Source: Littorina saxatilis (lineage: Eukaryota; Mollusca; Gastropoda; Littorinimorpha; Littorinidae). Taken from it: a DNA stretch of 64,000 nt. A program made the position numbers and the translations under genes. Below, in pieces: positions 11,222-23,500 of the stretch (position 1 is the stretch's first letter; each line of letters starts with the position of its first letter). A model generated the notes under the pieces. The model was not told the DNA's origin. It did not search any database and worked only from the letters and a program-made list of their open reading frames with translations. The DNA is taken from contig NC_090246.1 in the NCBI RefSeq assembly GCF_037325665.1, positions 18,146,873 to 18,210,872 on the forward strand, in the 5' to 3' direction.

Positions 11222-11477
11222 AGGCCAAACAAAAATATATGCTGGTTTAGGGTAACCCGACCGACCCTATTTTTTTCCGCCGACCCTTAAACTCTTCTTC
11301 ATTTCTCAAAGAAACTAAACTTTTGGCACATTTTGCAAACCATACCGAGACTAAGGGAAGTAACCTCCTTTAAAATCGACTAAATTGAAAAATAACTTCT
11401 TTTTTGAAAAAGCCGACCGTCGACCCTATCTTTTTTGGTCACGTTACCCTAAACCAACATATATGTTTGTTTGGCCT
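11222..11477. mobile_element. Small fold-back element (MITE-like), family G
   Basis: The ends GGCCAAACAAAAATATATGC and its inverted partner at 11456-11477 pair. Inside, GTTTAGGGTAACCCGACCGA pairs with the run ending GTTACCCTAAACC. A related element lies at 48641-48888. Confidence 0.7.
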
Positions 11478-11489
11478 TATCTATGAGAA

Positions 11490-11765
11490 ATCGGGAGGTC
11501 GTGGGTTCGAACCCCGGCCGGGTCATACCTAAGACTTAAAAATTGGCAATCTAGTGGCTGCTCCGCCTGGCGTCTGGCATTATGGGGTTAGTGCTAGGAC
11601 TGGTTGGTCCGGTGTCAGAATAATGTGACCGGGTGAGACATGAAGCCTGTGCTGCGACTTCTGTCTTGTGTGTGGCGCACGTTAAATGTCAAAGCAGCAC
11701 CGCCCTGATATGGCCCTTCGTGGTCGGCTAGGCGTTAAGCAAAAAAAAACAAAAAAAAAAAAAAA
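11490..11765 (+). mobile_element. tRNA-derived SINE, 5' truncated, tail GGCGTTAAGCAAAA
   Basis: The B box GGTTCGAACCCC stands near the 5' end; most of the A-box part is absent. It ends CGGCTAGGCGTTAAGC plus a long A-rich tail. The 11-base duplication ATCTATGAGAA flanks it (11479-11489, 11766-11776). The tail resembles those of the elements at 17154 and 34085. Confidence 0.85.
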
Positions 11766-11776
11766 ATCTATGAGAA

Positions 11777-13095
11777 GGATTCTTACATGGCAGAAAAAAA
11801 CCTTGGCTGGGCATGGGTGGCACCCCCTTACATCAATGTTTAATCAACAAAGTTATAGACTTATTAATACGATGATTCACTGAACTTCCAGAAAAAACCC
11901 ACTACTGAATTGTTTCACTGAAAATCAAAAGTATGTAATGTTACCCTGAATTCATTAATATCAAACTTACGTCTAGCACAATGCGAAACCCGTTGGGTTT
12001 TAGGAAATCAAATTTGAAATCTGTCAATGTTAATTTGTTGTCACGGGCGAAGACGATGGTCAAGACGCGAAGCACAGAGAACCATTGGCATGGACACTGA
12101 CTCACTATCGCACTTTTAATAACTGGAATAACTGATCTACAAATAATTATTATTATTAATCTTTCTTTTTATTTGAAAAATGAGGACAAAAGGACGGACT
12201 GACACGATTCAACTTTACGTGCAGAATAAGAGACGGTTTTAATGTACCACTCGGACCCCCGTGTCACCGCTGTGGCACTAAAAGTCCTCGGTCAAAATTA
12301 CAGGTGGCCCATCACACCTAAACACACACGCATCTGGGTAGCAGAACTCTCCTTGCTGCTAGCTGACTGCTAGGAGATAGCGACCCGAATTTTCCAGCAT
12401 TTGAATAGGCCTAATAAAGTAGGCTAATGAAAATTAAGACATCAACAACAACAAAAGTGATCAAATCATTTCAATGCTTTTTTAATCTCTCAGACGTCGG
12501 GACAGTTCCGCATAATAACTCTCACGTACTTTTTTTCGTCTATATTTAGTGCCCTTACGTCCCTTTGTTTCTTAGATTTGAAGGAGAGGTGTCACGACAT
12601 GGCATCTGCACCCCTCTTTTTTTCTCGTCAGTATCTGAAATTGCTTAAAAGGACACTGCCTTTTTGTAAGTTGAACAATGTTGATTGCGATAAAATTATT
12701 TTGCCATATCCAAGGGCAATGATTGAATCCTTGCGTTGCATGTAGAACTTTTGCAACGCGCATGCGCGGCGCATCACGCAAAAAACAATTGCACAACCAA
12801 AAAAAGGTCCTTCAATTTACTGTCTTTATCATCTTGCAAACCTTACTATTCTATACTTCTACACATGTCATACAAGTAATATTCTGTCAGGTGATAAATG
12901 TGCCTACTTTTAAAGTGTATTGCGATTTTATTTGGGTTGATTTCTTGAACTGGGTTACATTACTTCGCCGCACAACTGTCCCGCGGTGATTTTGAATGAT
13001 CTTGCCGGACTTCTGTGACGAAATTATGCTTAGTTACATTGTTTTTACTACTGATTTAGGCAAATGTTTTCAACGAGCTCTACTCCCTTAGCATC
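11777..13095. other. Unassigned DNA upstream of exon 1
   Basis: Presumed promoter and 5' UTR of the ADAM17-like gene lie here. A loose inverted pair (GTCGGGACAGTT near 12494, AACTGTCCCGCGG near 12973) may mark another small element of about 490 bp. Confidence 0.35.
12757..12768. promoter_or_regulatory. Possible NRF1-type palindrome upstream of exon 1
   Basis: CGCGCATGCGCG is a perfect 12-base palindrome about 330 bases before the start codon. It contains the GCGCATGCGC core bound by NRF1 in animal promoters, and it sits in an otherwise AT-rich stretch. Promoter function is inferred from position only. Confidence 0.3.
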
Positions 13096-13147
13096 ATGAG
13101 ACTGGGTCGTGCATTTCTGTGCTTCTTGTTTGCTGTCAGTGGTTCAG
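13096..13147 (+). CDS. ADAM17-like exon 1: start codon and signal peptide
   Basis: The exon encodes MRLGRAFLCFLFAVSGS, a typical signal peptide with a basic N-terminus and a hydrophobic core. It ends in phase 1 at a strong donor (CAG|gtgagt). The start was chosen because the peptide is a complete signal sequence and nothing upstream extends it. Confidence 0.85.
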
Positions 13148-14435
13148 GTGAGTAAATAAGTAAATTTTGTTCAAGTTTCATGTAACTTTGATTTATCGTC
13201 TGCTTCCATTCTTACAGAAAACCAGTGACTGGGGAGTTATCTTTCTGTTATGTGCTTGCTCATTCATGTTGGTTTGTTTTGTGTATTCTCAGTAACTGTT
13301 TAATGTTCATCTTCAGCAGTTTTATGGTGTTGACTCAGCCTTTTCTAAGCTTTTTCTGCAAACCGGGGAGCACCCCATACCATGATCATACCATGATACT
13401 CAGATACTGGCTAAACCGGCCATGATTGGTCGGTATTTTTGTTCGACAATCACGCATAAGCTTACATGACTTGAGAGAGAGAGAGAGAGAGAGAGAGTGA
13501 GAGACAAGACAACACAGATCAACACAAGACAAGACAAAATCTTTATTTCAGAGGGTAAAAGATGAGGACAATATGATTATGCTTTTTGACTCACATGCGA
13601 AGCAAAAGTGAGTCTATGTACTCACCCGAGTCGTCCGTCCGTCCGTCCCCCCCGTCCGTCCGTCCGGACGTCCGTCCGTCCGTCCGGAAAACTTTAACGT
13701 TGGATATTTCTTGGACACTATTCAGTCTATCAGTACCAAATTTGGCAAGATGGTGTATGATGACAAGGCCCCAAAAAACATACATAGCATCTTGACCTTG
13801 CTTCAAGGTCAAGGTCGCAGGGGCCATAAATGTTGTCTAAAAACAGCTATTTTTCACATTTTTCCCATTTTCTCTGAAGTTTTTGAGATTGAATACCTCA
13901 CCTATATATGATATATAGGGCAAAGTAAGCCCCATCTTTTGATACCAGTTTGGTTTACCTTGCTTCAAGGTCAAGGTCACAGGAGCTCTTCAAAGTTGGA
14001 TTGTATACATATTTTGAAGTGACCTTGACCCTGAACTATGGAAGATAACTGTTTCAAACTTAAAAATTATGTGGGACACATGTTATGCTTTCATCATGAG
14101 ACACATTTGGTCACATATGATCAAGGTCAAGGTCACTTTGACCCTTATGAAATGTGACCAAAATAAGGTAGTGAACCACTAAAAGTGACCATATCTCATG
14201 GTAGAGCCAATAAGCACCATTGTACTTCCTATGTCTTGAATTAACAGCTTTGTGTTGCATGACCAAGGTCACATGTATTTTGGTAGGAAAAATGTGTAAA
14301 GCAGTTCTTAGTGTATGATGTCATTGCTAGGTTTAGTTATTTGACCTTGACCCTGAAGGTCAAGGTCATGTCAAGGTCAAGCATGTGAGTCGTATGGGCT
14401 TTGCCCTTCTTGTTTACATCCAGTCATCGCCTAGA

Positions 14436-14520
<85 letters not shown>

Positions 14521-17500
14521 CAGATTCAGATTCAGAATCAAAACTTTAATACAAAGGGATGAAGGTTTTAAGCGATGCCTAATCTTCCAACCTGTCCCTT
14601 TTAGACATACATGACATTATACACTCTTCAAAAAAAGTTAAGGATCACTTTTTTACAAGCACGCCACACAAAACAGACAAGACCGAATTCTTTCATTTTT
14701 GAGTCACTTGAGAAAAAGTGACTCTATGTAATCGGTCAGTGTTAGTCTGTCCGGCCGGCCGTCCGGCCGGCCGTCCGTAGACACCACCTTAACGTTGGAC
14801 TTTTCTCGGAAACTATCAAAGCGATCGGGCTCATATTTTGTTTAGTCGTGACCTCCAATGACCTCTACACTTTAACGATGGTTTCGTTGACCTTTGACCT
14901 TTTTCAAGGTCACAGGTCAGCGTCAAAGGAAAAATTAGACATTTTATATCTTTGACAAAGTTCATCGGATGTGATTGAAACTTTGTAGGATTATTCTTTA
15001 CATCAAAGTATTTACATCTGTAGCCTTTTACGAACGTTATCAGAAAAACAAGGGAGATAACTAGCCTTTTCTGTTCGGCAACACACAACTTAACGTTGGG
15101 CTTTTCTCGGAAACTATAAAAGTGACCGGGCTCAAATTTTATGTGAACGTGACTCATTGTGTTGTGAATAGCAATTTCTTCCTGTCCATCTGATGCCTCA
15201 TATAATATTCAGAACTGCGAAAGTGACTCGATCGAGCGTTTGCTCTTCTTGTTTAAAAATTATATAATTGAACAACCAAGGAGTAATGACAAACAAAGCA
15301 AAGATCGAACGCGGCAGCAACAATTTAGCTAGAGTGTGTCAAACGTGACAACCCTCGAAAATGGAATTCACAACAATGTGAATCAGTGTCAAAAACGCGT
15401 GTGCCCTCCGTTGTGTGCCAGGCATTCAACACATCGTTGGCGCATGGAGTGGATCAGGTTGCATATGAATGCTCTGGGAACTCCATTCCACTCTTGCTGG
15501 AGCCATTGCAGCAGTTGATCCAGATTGGCAGGAGGAGGATGATGTTGCTGTATCCGACGACAAAGCTCGTCCCACATGTGCTCTGTGGGGTTCAGGTCCG
15601 GGTTGTTGGCTGGCCACAGCATCCTGTTGACCCTGGCTTGCTGGATGAAGGTGTTTACAGCTGCAGAGCGGTGGGGAGGTGCGTTGTCATCCTGAAGAAT
15701 CGCACGAGGGCCGATCACTTGGAGGACTGGAACGACCAGGGGTTGCAGGATCTCATTCTGGTAGCGGACACCGGTCAAGTTGCCCACTACATGGTACAGA
15801 GGTGTCCTTAGACGTGTGCTGATCCCTCCCCAGACCATCACAGAGCCTCCGCCAAAACGCTGTCGTTCCAGAACAGCGCCTTCTGCGAAGCGCTCTCCGC
15901 GACGCCTCCACACTCGGATGCGACCATCAGCAGGTTCCAAGCAACTCATCTGTAAACAACACCTGAGCCCACTGCTGACGTTGCCACCTCACATGTGAGT
16001 GCACCAGGCTCGGCGAGCTGCTCGGTGATTAGCAGTCAGGGTTGTTTAGTCCTCGGACTGGACGCCTTGCACGCAAGCCAAAGTTCGGATCGTCTGACCA
16101 CTAACTACAGTGTTGGTGGTAGCTTGTAGGCGTTGCCTAATGTTGTTTGCCGTAGCCATTCTTTGTTGCATGGCCTGCCTCTGAATGAAGCGATCCTCTC
16201 TTTGTGTGGTGACTCTGGGCCGACCAGAACGTTGTCGCTCCTGCACTCTTCCAGTTGCGTGGAATCTTTGTTTTAGTCTGATGATGACAGAGGGAGCCAC
16301 TGCAAGCCTCTGGACCACTTGCCTGGCAGCAACACCGTCTTGTAGCCATCCTATTGGCCTTCCTCTATCCAAATCGCTCAGTTTTCTTCGTGGGGGCATG
16401 TTGTAACTGTGCATAATTGTGTCAGCGTGTCAACCTTTAAGCACAAGCTGGTGAGCAAAGTTCATAGCCAGGACCCTGTTGTAGCACGTGCATCACAACC
16501 TTTTGCCCTGGCATGCGTTCCGCAAATTTCATGGGGCTATAATTTAAAAACACCCTTTTTCTTCCAAAATGCAGAAGCTTTTGAGAAGTCCCACAAAGGT
16601 AAATAACTCTGCCTGCCAAACAAAATTCTAGGTCACGACTCATTGTTCATTTGTTAATTCAAACACATTAATCTTTTAATTATTATGTCGATGTTTAATT
16701 TTTTGGCAATTTTTCATAATTAGATTCGTTTTTTAACCGATCCTTAACTTTTTTTGAAGAGTGTACATTACATTTATATATTTATATAACATGTTTTAAA
16801 CAGCCAAACGAATAACTAATTAACTAAGAATTTGTAATCAGGTTAAAACTAACAAAAACACTATAGTCTATAGCTATAATAACGTGGTTCATGGATTAAT
16901 AAAATGATGATTAAGATGTGATGCAGTAACCGAGTTATGATTTTTGAGTCACTTGAGAAAAAGTGACTCTATGTAATCGGTCAGTGTTAGTCTGTCCGGC
17001 CGGCCGGCCGGCCGGCCGGCCGTAGACACCACCTTAACGTTGGACTTTTCTCGGAAACTATCAAAGCGATCGGGCTCATATTTTGTTTAGTCGTGACCTC
17101 CAATGACCTCTACACTTTAACGATGGTTTCGTTGACCTTTGACCTTTTTCAAGTCCCGCAGTGGGGCACTGCGGTTATGAAATTAAAAGCCCCTCCTGTT
17201 TTTGGAACCGCAGGAGCTTTCTAGTTTGCTGTTAGGTAGATTTTTGGTTCCTCTTTCCTGTCATGCTCTCTTTTTCTTCATGAATTCTTTTCTTTTTTCT
17301 GCCTTCTTGCTCACTCACCTGTATTTTTTCCAAAAATCTCTTCTCTTGCCGCTTGTCTCGCGATTCATGTATAGTTTAATCTGTTAGTGTTCTGATGTAA
17401 GTCCAGCAGTAGATAGGTTAAGCCTATTTTAACATACTGGAAACTGGTAATCTTCCAGTAGGTATTAATTTAGTTTTACTAAAGCCTGCTGGGACACAAG

Positions 17501-20500
17501 TAATGGGTTAGTGCATTTGTAAACAGGAATCGCTTGACAAGTGGCCCCCTTCATCCCCCCCTTCCTCGTCCTGATATGGCTCTGCGTAGTCGGCTGGACG
17601 TTAAGCAACAAATAAACAAACAAACAAACAAACCTTTTTCAAGGTCACAGGTCAGCGTCAAAGGAAAAATTAGACATTTTATATCTTTGACAAAGTTCAT
17701 CGGATGTGATTGAAACTTTGTAGGATTATTCTTTACATCAAAGTATTTACATCTGTAGCCTTTTACGAACGTTATCAGAAAAACAAGGGAGATAACTAGC
17801 CTTTTCTGTTCGGCAACACACAACTTAACGTTGGGCTTTTCTCGGAAACTATAAAAGTGACCGGGCTCAAATTTTATGTGAACGTGACTCATTGTGTTGT
17901 GAATAGCAATTTCTTCCTGTCCATCTGATGCCTCATATAATATTCAGAACTGCGAAAGTGACTCGATCGAGCGTTTGCTCTTCTTGTCAAGTGTAGGGAG
18001 AGAATTATTGTTGACAAAGATATTTTTGAACGTTTTTTTTAAAAGACGAAATGGTTTGGCATGTTTTAAAAGAGAGACAGAGACAGAGACACAGAGAGGG
18101 AGAGATTATACGTTATTTGCGTGTTTGACCAAATCATGACTTATATTTGACACAGATCGAAACAGCCAATGTTCCAGGAATGCGCGTCGAGGTGAAGGAC
18201 TGTCAAGATTTGTTTCTAATGTACAATGTTATAATAATAATATTATTACGTCACATGGCTCAAATAAGGGAACTCCAGTGTTCAATACTATAGCTACATG
18301 CATAAAGCTTCTTTTCCAGCATGAACAAATTTGTCTGTTGAATTTCCAAAGCTCTACCTTTCAGCTGATCTTGACACAAATGTGCGATACTTTGAAACTT
18401 TGGAGTCAGATGACCTGCATGTTACGTCAATAACTAAAAGGAGTGCTGATGGAAAGCTCTCTCGTACCAAGCACATTCGCTTCAGAACGCTTGGCAGGTA
18501 TGTGTGTCATATTCGTTTTTGGCTCATCTGAGTAATCAGTGAGTCACAGTAATGAGCAATATTCGTCTATGGACGGGCGGACAGCCAGCCGAGCGGCGTC
18601 CGTTCAGGAACAAAAACCTTAAGGTTGAGGTTTTCTCACTTGTTTACGAAGCTAGTGCTTTGAAACTTCGCAGTTTAAGGGTTTGATTGCCTCACGATAT
18701 GATCCTAAATTGATTGACCTTTATCAAGTTTTAAGGTCACAGCGAGGTCGCCTTGGGATCGAAGAATGAAAAATTATCAATTTCTTACATGTTTTAGAAG
18801 TCAGGGCTATGCTATGAGTATGATCATTATATTTAGTCAAGTTTTGACTAAATATTTTAACATCGAGGGGGAATCGAAACGAGGGTCGTGGTGTATGTGC
18901 GTCTGTCTGTCTGTCTGTGTGTGTGTGTGTGTAGAGCGATTCAGACTAAACTACTGGACCGATCTTTATGAAATTTGACATGAGAGTTCCTGGGTATGAA
19001 ATCCCCGAACGTTTTTTTCATTTTTTTGATAAATGTCTTTGATGACGTCATATCCGGCTTTTCGTGAAAGTTGAGGCGGCACTGTCACGCCCTCATTTTT
19101 CAACCAAATTGGTTCAAATTTTGGTGAAGTAATCTTCGACGAAGCCCGGACTTCGGTATTGCATTTCAGCTTGGTGGCTTAAAAATTAATTAATGACTTT
19201 GGTCATTAAAAATCTGAAAATTGTAAAAAAAAATTAAAATTTTCAAAACGATCCAAATTTACGTTTATCTTATTCTCCATCATTTGCTGATTCCAAAAAC
19301 ATATAAATATGTTATATTCGGATTAAAAACAAGCTCTGAAAATTAAATATATAAAAATTATTATCAAAATTAAATTGTCCAAATCAATTTCAAAACACTT
19401 TCATCTTATTCCTTGTCGGTTCCTGATTCCAAAAACATATAGATATGATATGTTTGGATTAAAAACACGCTCAGAAAGTTAAAACAAAGAGAGGTCAGAA
19501 AAGCGTGCTATCCTTCTTAGCGCAACTACTACCCCGCTCTTCTTGTCAATTTCACTGCCTTTGCCATGAGCGGTGGACTGACGATGCTACGAGTATACGG
19601 TCTTGCTGAAAAATGGCAGCTACTTGACTAAATATTGTATTTTCGCCTTACGCGACTTGTTTTCTTTTCTTGTTAACATTTTGAATGTGAGTGAAAAGCA
19701 TATTTCAAAAACTGTGGAACGGATTTTTATGAAAATGTGTAGACAAATCTTTCCACGTATATTTACGCGAGCACATTATTCAGGTGTGCGTGCGTGCGTA
19801 CGTGCGTGCGTGCGTGCGTGCGTATATTATCACATGGTCAGTATCGACAACACACACACAAAGTTTCCAGTCTGTAGGTTATATGGTCCGATTTTTTCCG
19901 TCTCTCCAAAATGTGTTCCAAATTACAACTCCGAAATTGTCAATGACACCAACGCTTTCATGTCCTCGCGATTGCCTTGAACCAAGCTGTAACTTTTTTC
20001 TTCAGATCACCGATTATCTGGGGGGTGACGGTGGTGTTGTGTTGTGTATACTCAGACATTCAAATAATCAAAAGGGTAAAAGTATGAAGGATTTAAATTA
20101 GGTAAGTATGGCTACCGCTCAATAATAAACCTCGTTCTGTTGATGAGTCGACCCCCGAATTTGGAAACTTTTTTTGAAATCGCACAAAAATCAGACTAAT
20201 GTAATCTACAAAATTACGACTTTGTGGAAAGTCCATGCATAGGCTGAAGTTAATATATAAACCAAATATTAAGCAATAATATTTGGTTTACATAATATGT
20301 AGACGTTATTAGTATTGTGTGTAGCAGGGCCGGACTAGGTAAGTACTAGGGGGGGGGGGGTTACATATGGGGGTCCAGGGGGCGAAGCGCCTTGGTGGGG
20401 GTCCAGGGGGCGAAGCCCCTTGGTGAGGGTCCAGGGGGCGAAGCCCCCTTGGTGGGGGTTGCAAGCTGAACGTTTTTTGATGTTTCTGGAGGGAAAGGAA

Positions 20501-23500
20501 GCCTCTCCTTGAACGAAAAAGGTAAATTCGACAGCAAGCTGTATAGGCAATGAAGAAGAATTGAGATTGTAAGGACTCATACTTTCCATCACAAAAATCG
20601 TTGAAGAAAAATGTCTTGAGGGGGTGAGAGGTGCGATTTCTCCTCGGATTTCATGATGATCCAGATGCAACCCCCCCTCCCTCCCCCACAGAAAAAAAGC
20701 GTTTGGGAGGTACATGCTTAAGCCAGGGGGGGGGGGGGTGCGCAACCCCTGTAACCCCCCCCCCCCCCCCTAGTCCGGCCCTGTGTAGGTGGCACAGTTT
20801 GGAGGGTCACACGGTACTAGGCTAAAGCTTAAAACACAAAATGTCATAAAGGGTGGGTCAGGGTAAGTGTTAGAATGTTTTTGGCATGTCCTGATGTGAG
20901 TATGTGTTCGTCCGTCTGTCTGTCGGTCTAATTGTATGTTTGGCAGCGGTTTTAGATATCCAGTTCATCTTCAGAGGCTATAGAAGCCATACAACAAAAT
21001 TTAGTCGTATTATTTTTGTTTCTCTTTCTTATTTGTAACAGAGAGTTCAACTTAGTGCTTTACCCGGGATCTTCCGTTCTAAGTTCGAAGTTCAGAGCAG
21101 TAACGGTTGACAAGCATGGAAAAAACGAGCCCTTTTATATCAACCGTAACGACTTCTACTCTGGCCACCTTGCAGGTTTGTTCCACAGTGTGAGAGAGTG
21201 AACCGATTTTTTTCAGCAGTAATTAGCATGTACTAGTTTACGTTTTCCCTCTGAAGAAATATATTCACTGTATGAATGTAGAAAGTGACAAGTCACAATA
21301 CAGACAGTTATCGGTTTTTGACTCACATGCGAAGCAAAAGTGAGTCTATGTACTCACCCGAGTCGTCCGTCCGTCCGTCCCCCCCGCCCGGACGTCCGTC
21401 CGGAAAACTTTAACGTTGGATATTTCTTGGACACTATTCAGTCTATCAGTACCAAATTTGGCAAGATGGTGTATGATGACAAGGCCCCAAAAAACATACA
21501 TGGCATCTTGACCTTGCTTCAAGGTCAAGGTCGCAGGGGCCATAAATGTTGTCTAAAAAACAGCTATTTTTCCTATTTTTGACTCACATGCGAAGCAAAA
21601 GTGAGTCTATGTACTCACCCGAGTCGTCCGTCCGTCCGTCCGGAAAACTTTAACGTTGGATATTTCTTGGACACTATTCAGTCTATCAGTACCAAATTTG
21701 GCAAGATGGTGTATGATGACAAGGCCCCAAAAAACATACATAGCATCTTGACCTTGCTTCAAGGTCAAGGTCGCAGGGGCCATAAATGTTGTCTAAAAAA
21801 CAGCTATTTTTCACATTTTTCACATTTTCTCTAAAGTTTTTGAGATTGAATACCTCACCTATATATGATATATAGGGCAAAGTAAGCCCCATCTTTTGAT
21901 ACCAGTTTGGTTTACCTTGCTTCAAGGTCAAGGTCACAGGAGCTCTTCAAAGTTGGATTGTATACATATTTTGAAGTGACCTTGACCCTGAACTATGGAA
22001 GATAACAGTTTCAAACTTAAAAATTATGTGGGGCACATGTTATGCTTTCATCATGAGACACATTTGGTCACATATGATCAAGGTCAAGGTCACTTTGACC
22101 CTTATGAAATGTGACCAAAATAAGGTAGTGAACCACTAAAAGTGACCATATCTCATGGTAGAAAGAGCCAATAAGCACCATTGTACTTCCTATGTCTTGA
22201 ATTAACAGCTTTGTGTTGCATGACCTTGGATGACCTTGACCTTGGGTCAAGGTCACATGTATTTTGGTAGGAAAAATGTGTAAAGCAGTTCTTAGTGTAT
22301 GATGTCATTGCTAGGTTTAGGTCAAGCATGTGAGTCGTATGGGCTTTGCCCTTCTTGTATTGACTCACATGCGAAGCAAAAGTGAGTCTATGTACTCACC
22401 CGAGTCGTCCGTCCGTCCGTCCGGACGTCCGTCCGGACGTCCGTCCGTCCGTCCGGAAAACTTTAACGTTGGATATTTCTTGGACACAATTCAGTCTATC
22501 AGTACCAAATTTGGCAAGATGGTGTATGATGACAAGGCCCCAAAAAACATACATAGCATCTTGACCTTGCTTCAAGGTCAAGGTCGCAGGGACCATAAAT
22601 GTTGCCTAAAAAACAGCTATTTTTCACATTTTTCCCATTTTCTCTGAAGTTTTTGAGATTCAATACCTCACCTATATATGATATATAGGGCAAAGTAAGC
22701 CCCATCTTTTGATACCAGTTTGGTTTACCTTGCTTCAAGGTCAAGGTCACAGGAGCTCTTCAAAGTTGGATTGTATACATATTTTGAAGTGACCTTGACC
22801 CTGAACTATGGAAGATAACTGTTTCAAACTTAAAAATTATGTGGGGCACATGTTATGCTTTCATCATGAGACACATTTGGTCACATATGATCAAGGTCAA
22901 GGTCACTTTGACCCTTATGAAATGTGACCAAAATAAGGTAGTGAACCACTAAAAGTGACCATATCTCATGGTAGAAAGAGCCAATAAGCACCATTGTACA
23001 TCCTATGTCTTGAATTAACAGCTTTGTGTTGCATGACCTTGGATGACCTTGACCTTGGGTCAAGGTCACATGTATTTTGGTAGGAAAAATGTGTAAAGCA
23101 TGTGAGTCGTATGGGCTTTGCCCTTCTTGTTCCCATTTTCTCTGAAGTTTTTGAGATTCAATACCTCACCTATATATGATATATAGGGCAAAGTAAGCCC
23201 CATCTTTTGATACCAGTTTGGTTTACCTTGCTTCAAGGTCAAGGTCACATGAGCTCTTCAAAGTTGGATTGTATACATATTTTGAAGTGACCTTGACCCT
23301 GAACTATGGAAGATAACTGTTTCAAATTTAAAAATTATGTGGGGCACATGTTATGCTTTCATCATGAGACACATTTGGTCACATATGATCAAGGTCAAGG
23401 TCACTTTGACCCTTATGAAATGTGACCAAAATAAGGTAGTGAACCACTAAAAGTGACCATATCTCATGGTAGAAAGAGCCAATAAGCACCATTGTACTTC

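Larger units (their letters stand above)
14622..16763 (-). mobile_element. Tc1-type DNA transposon (DD34E), broken
   Basis: The inverted ends CACTCTTCAAAAAAAGTTAA are followed on both sides by AGGATC on the inner side. A TA dinucleotide flanks each end (14620-14621, 16764-16765), the Tc1/mariner target duplication. A family B element sits at 14701-15252 between the TIR and the transposase. The transposase is on the minus strand in two open pieces. Confidence 0.92.

Noticed and set aside
18320-18364. Earlier start of exon 2 at 18320
   Set aside because: With the phase of exon 1 it meets TGA at once. The acceptor at 18364 keeps the frame.
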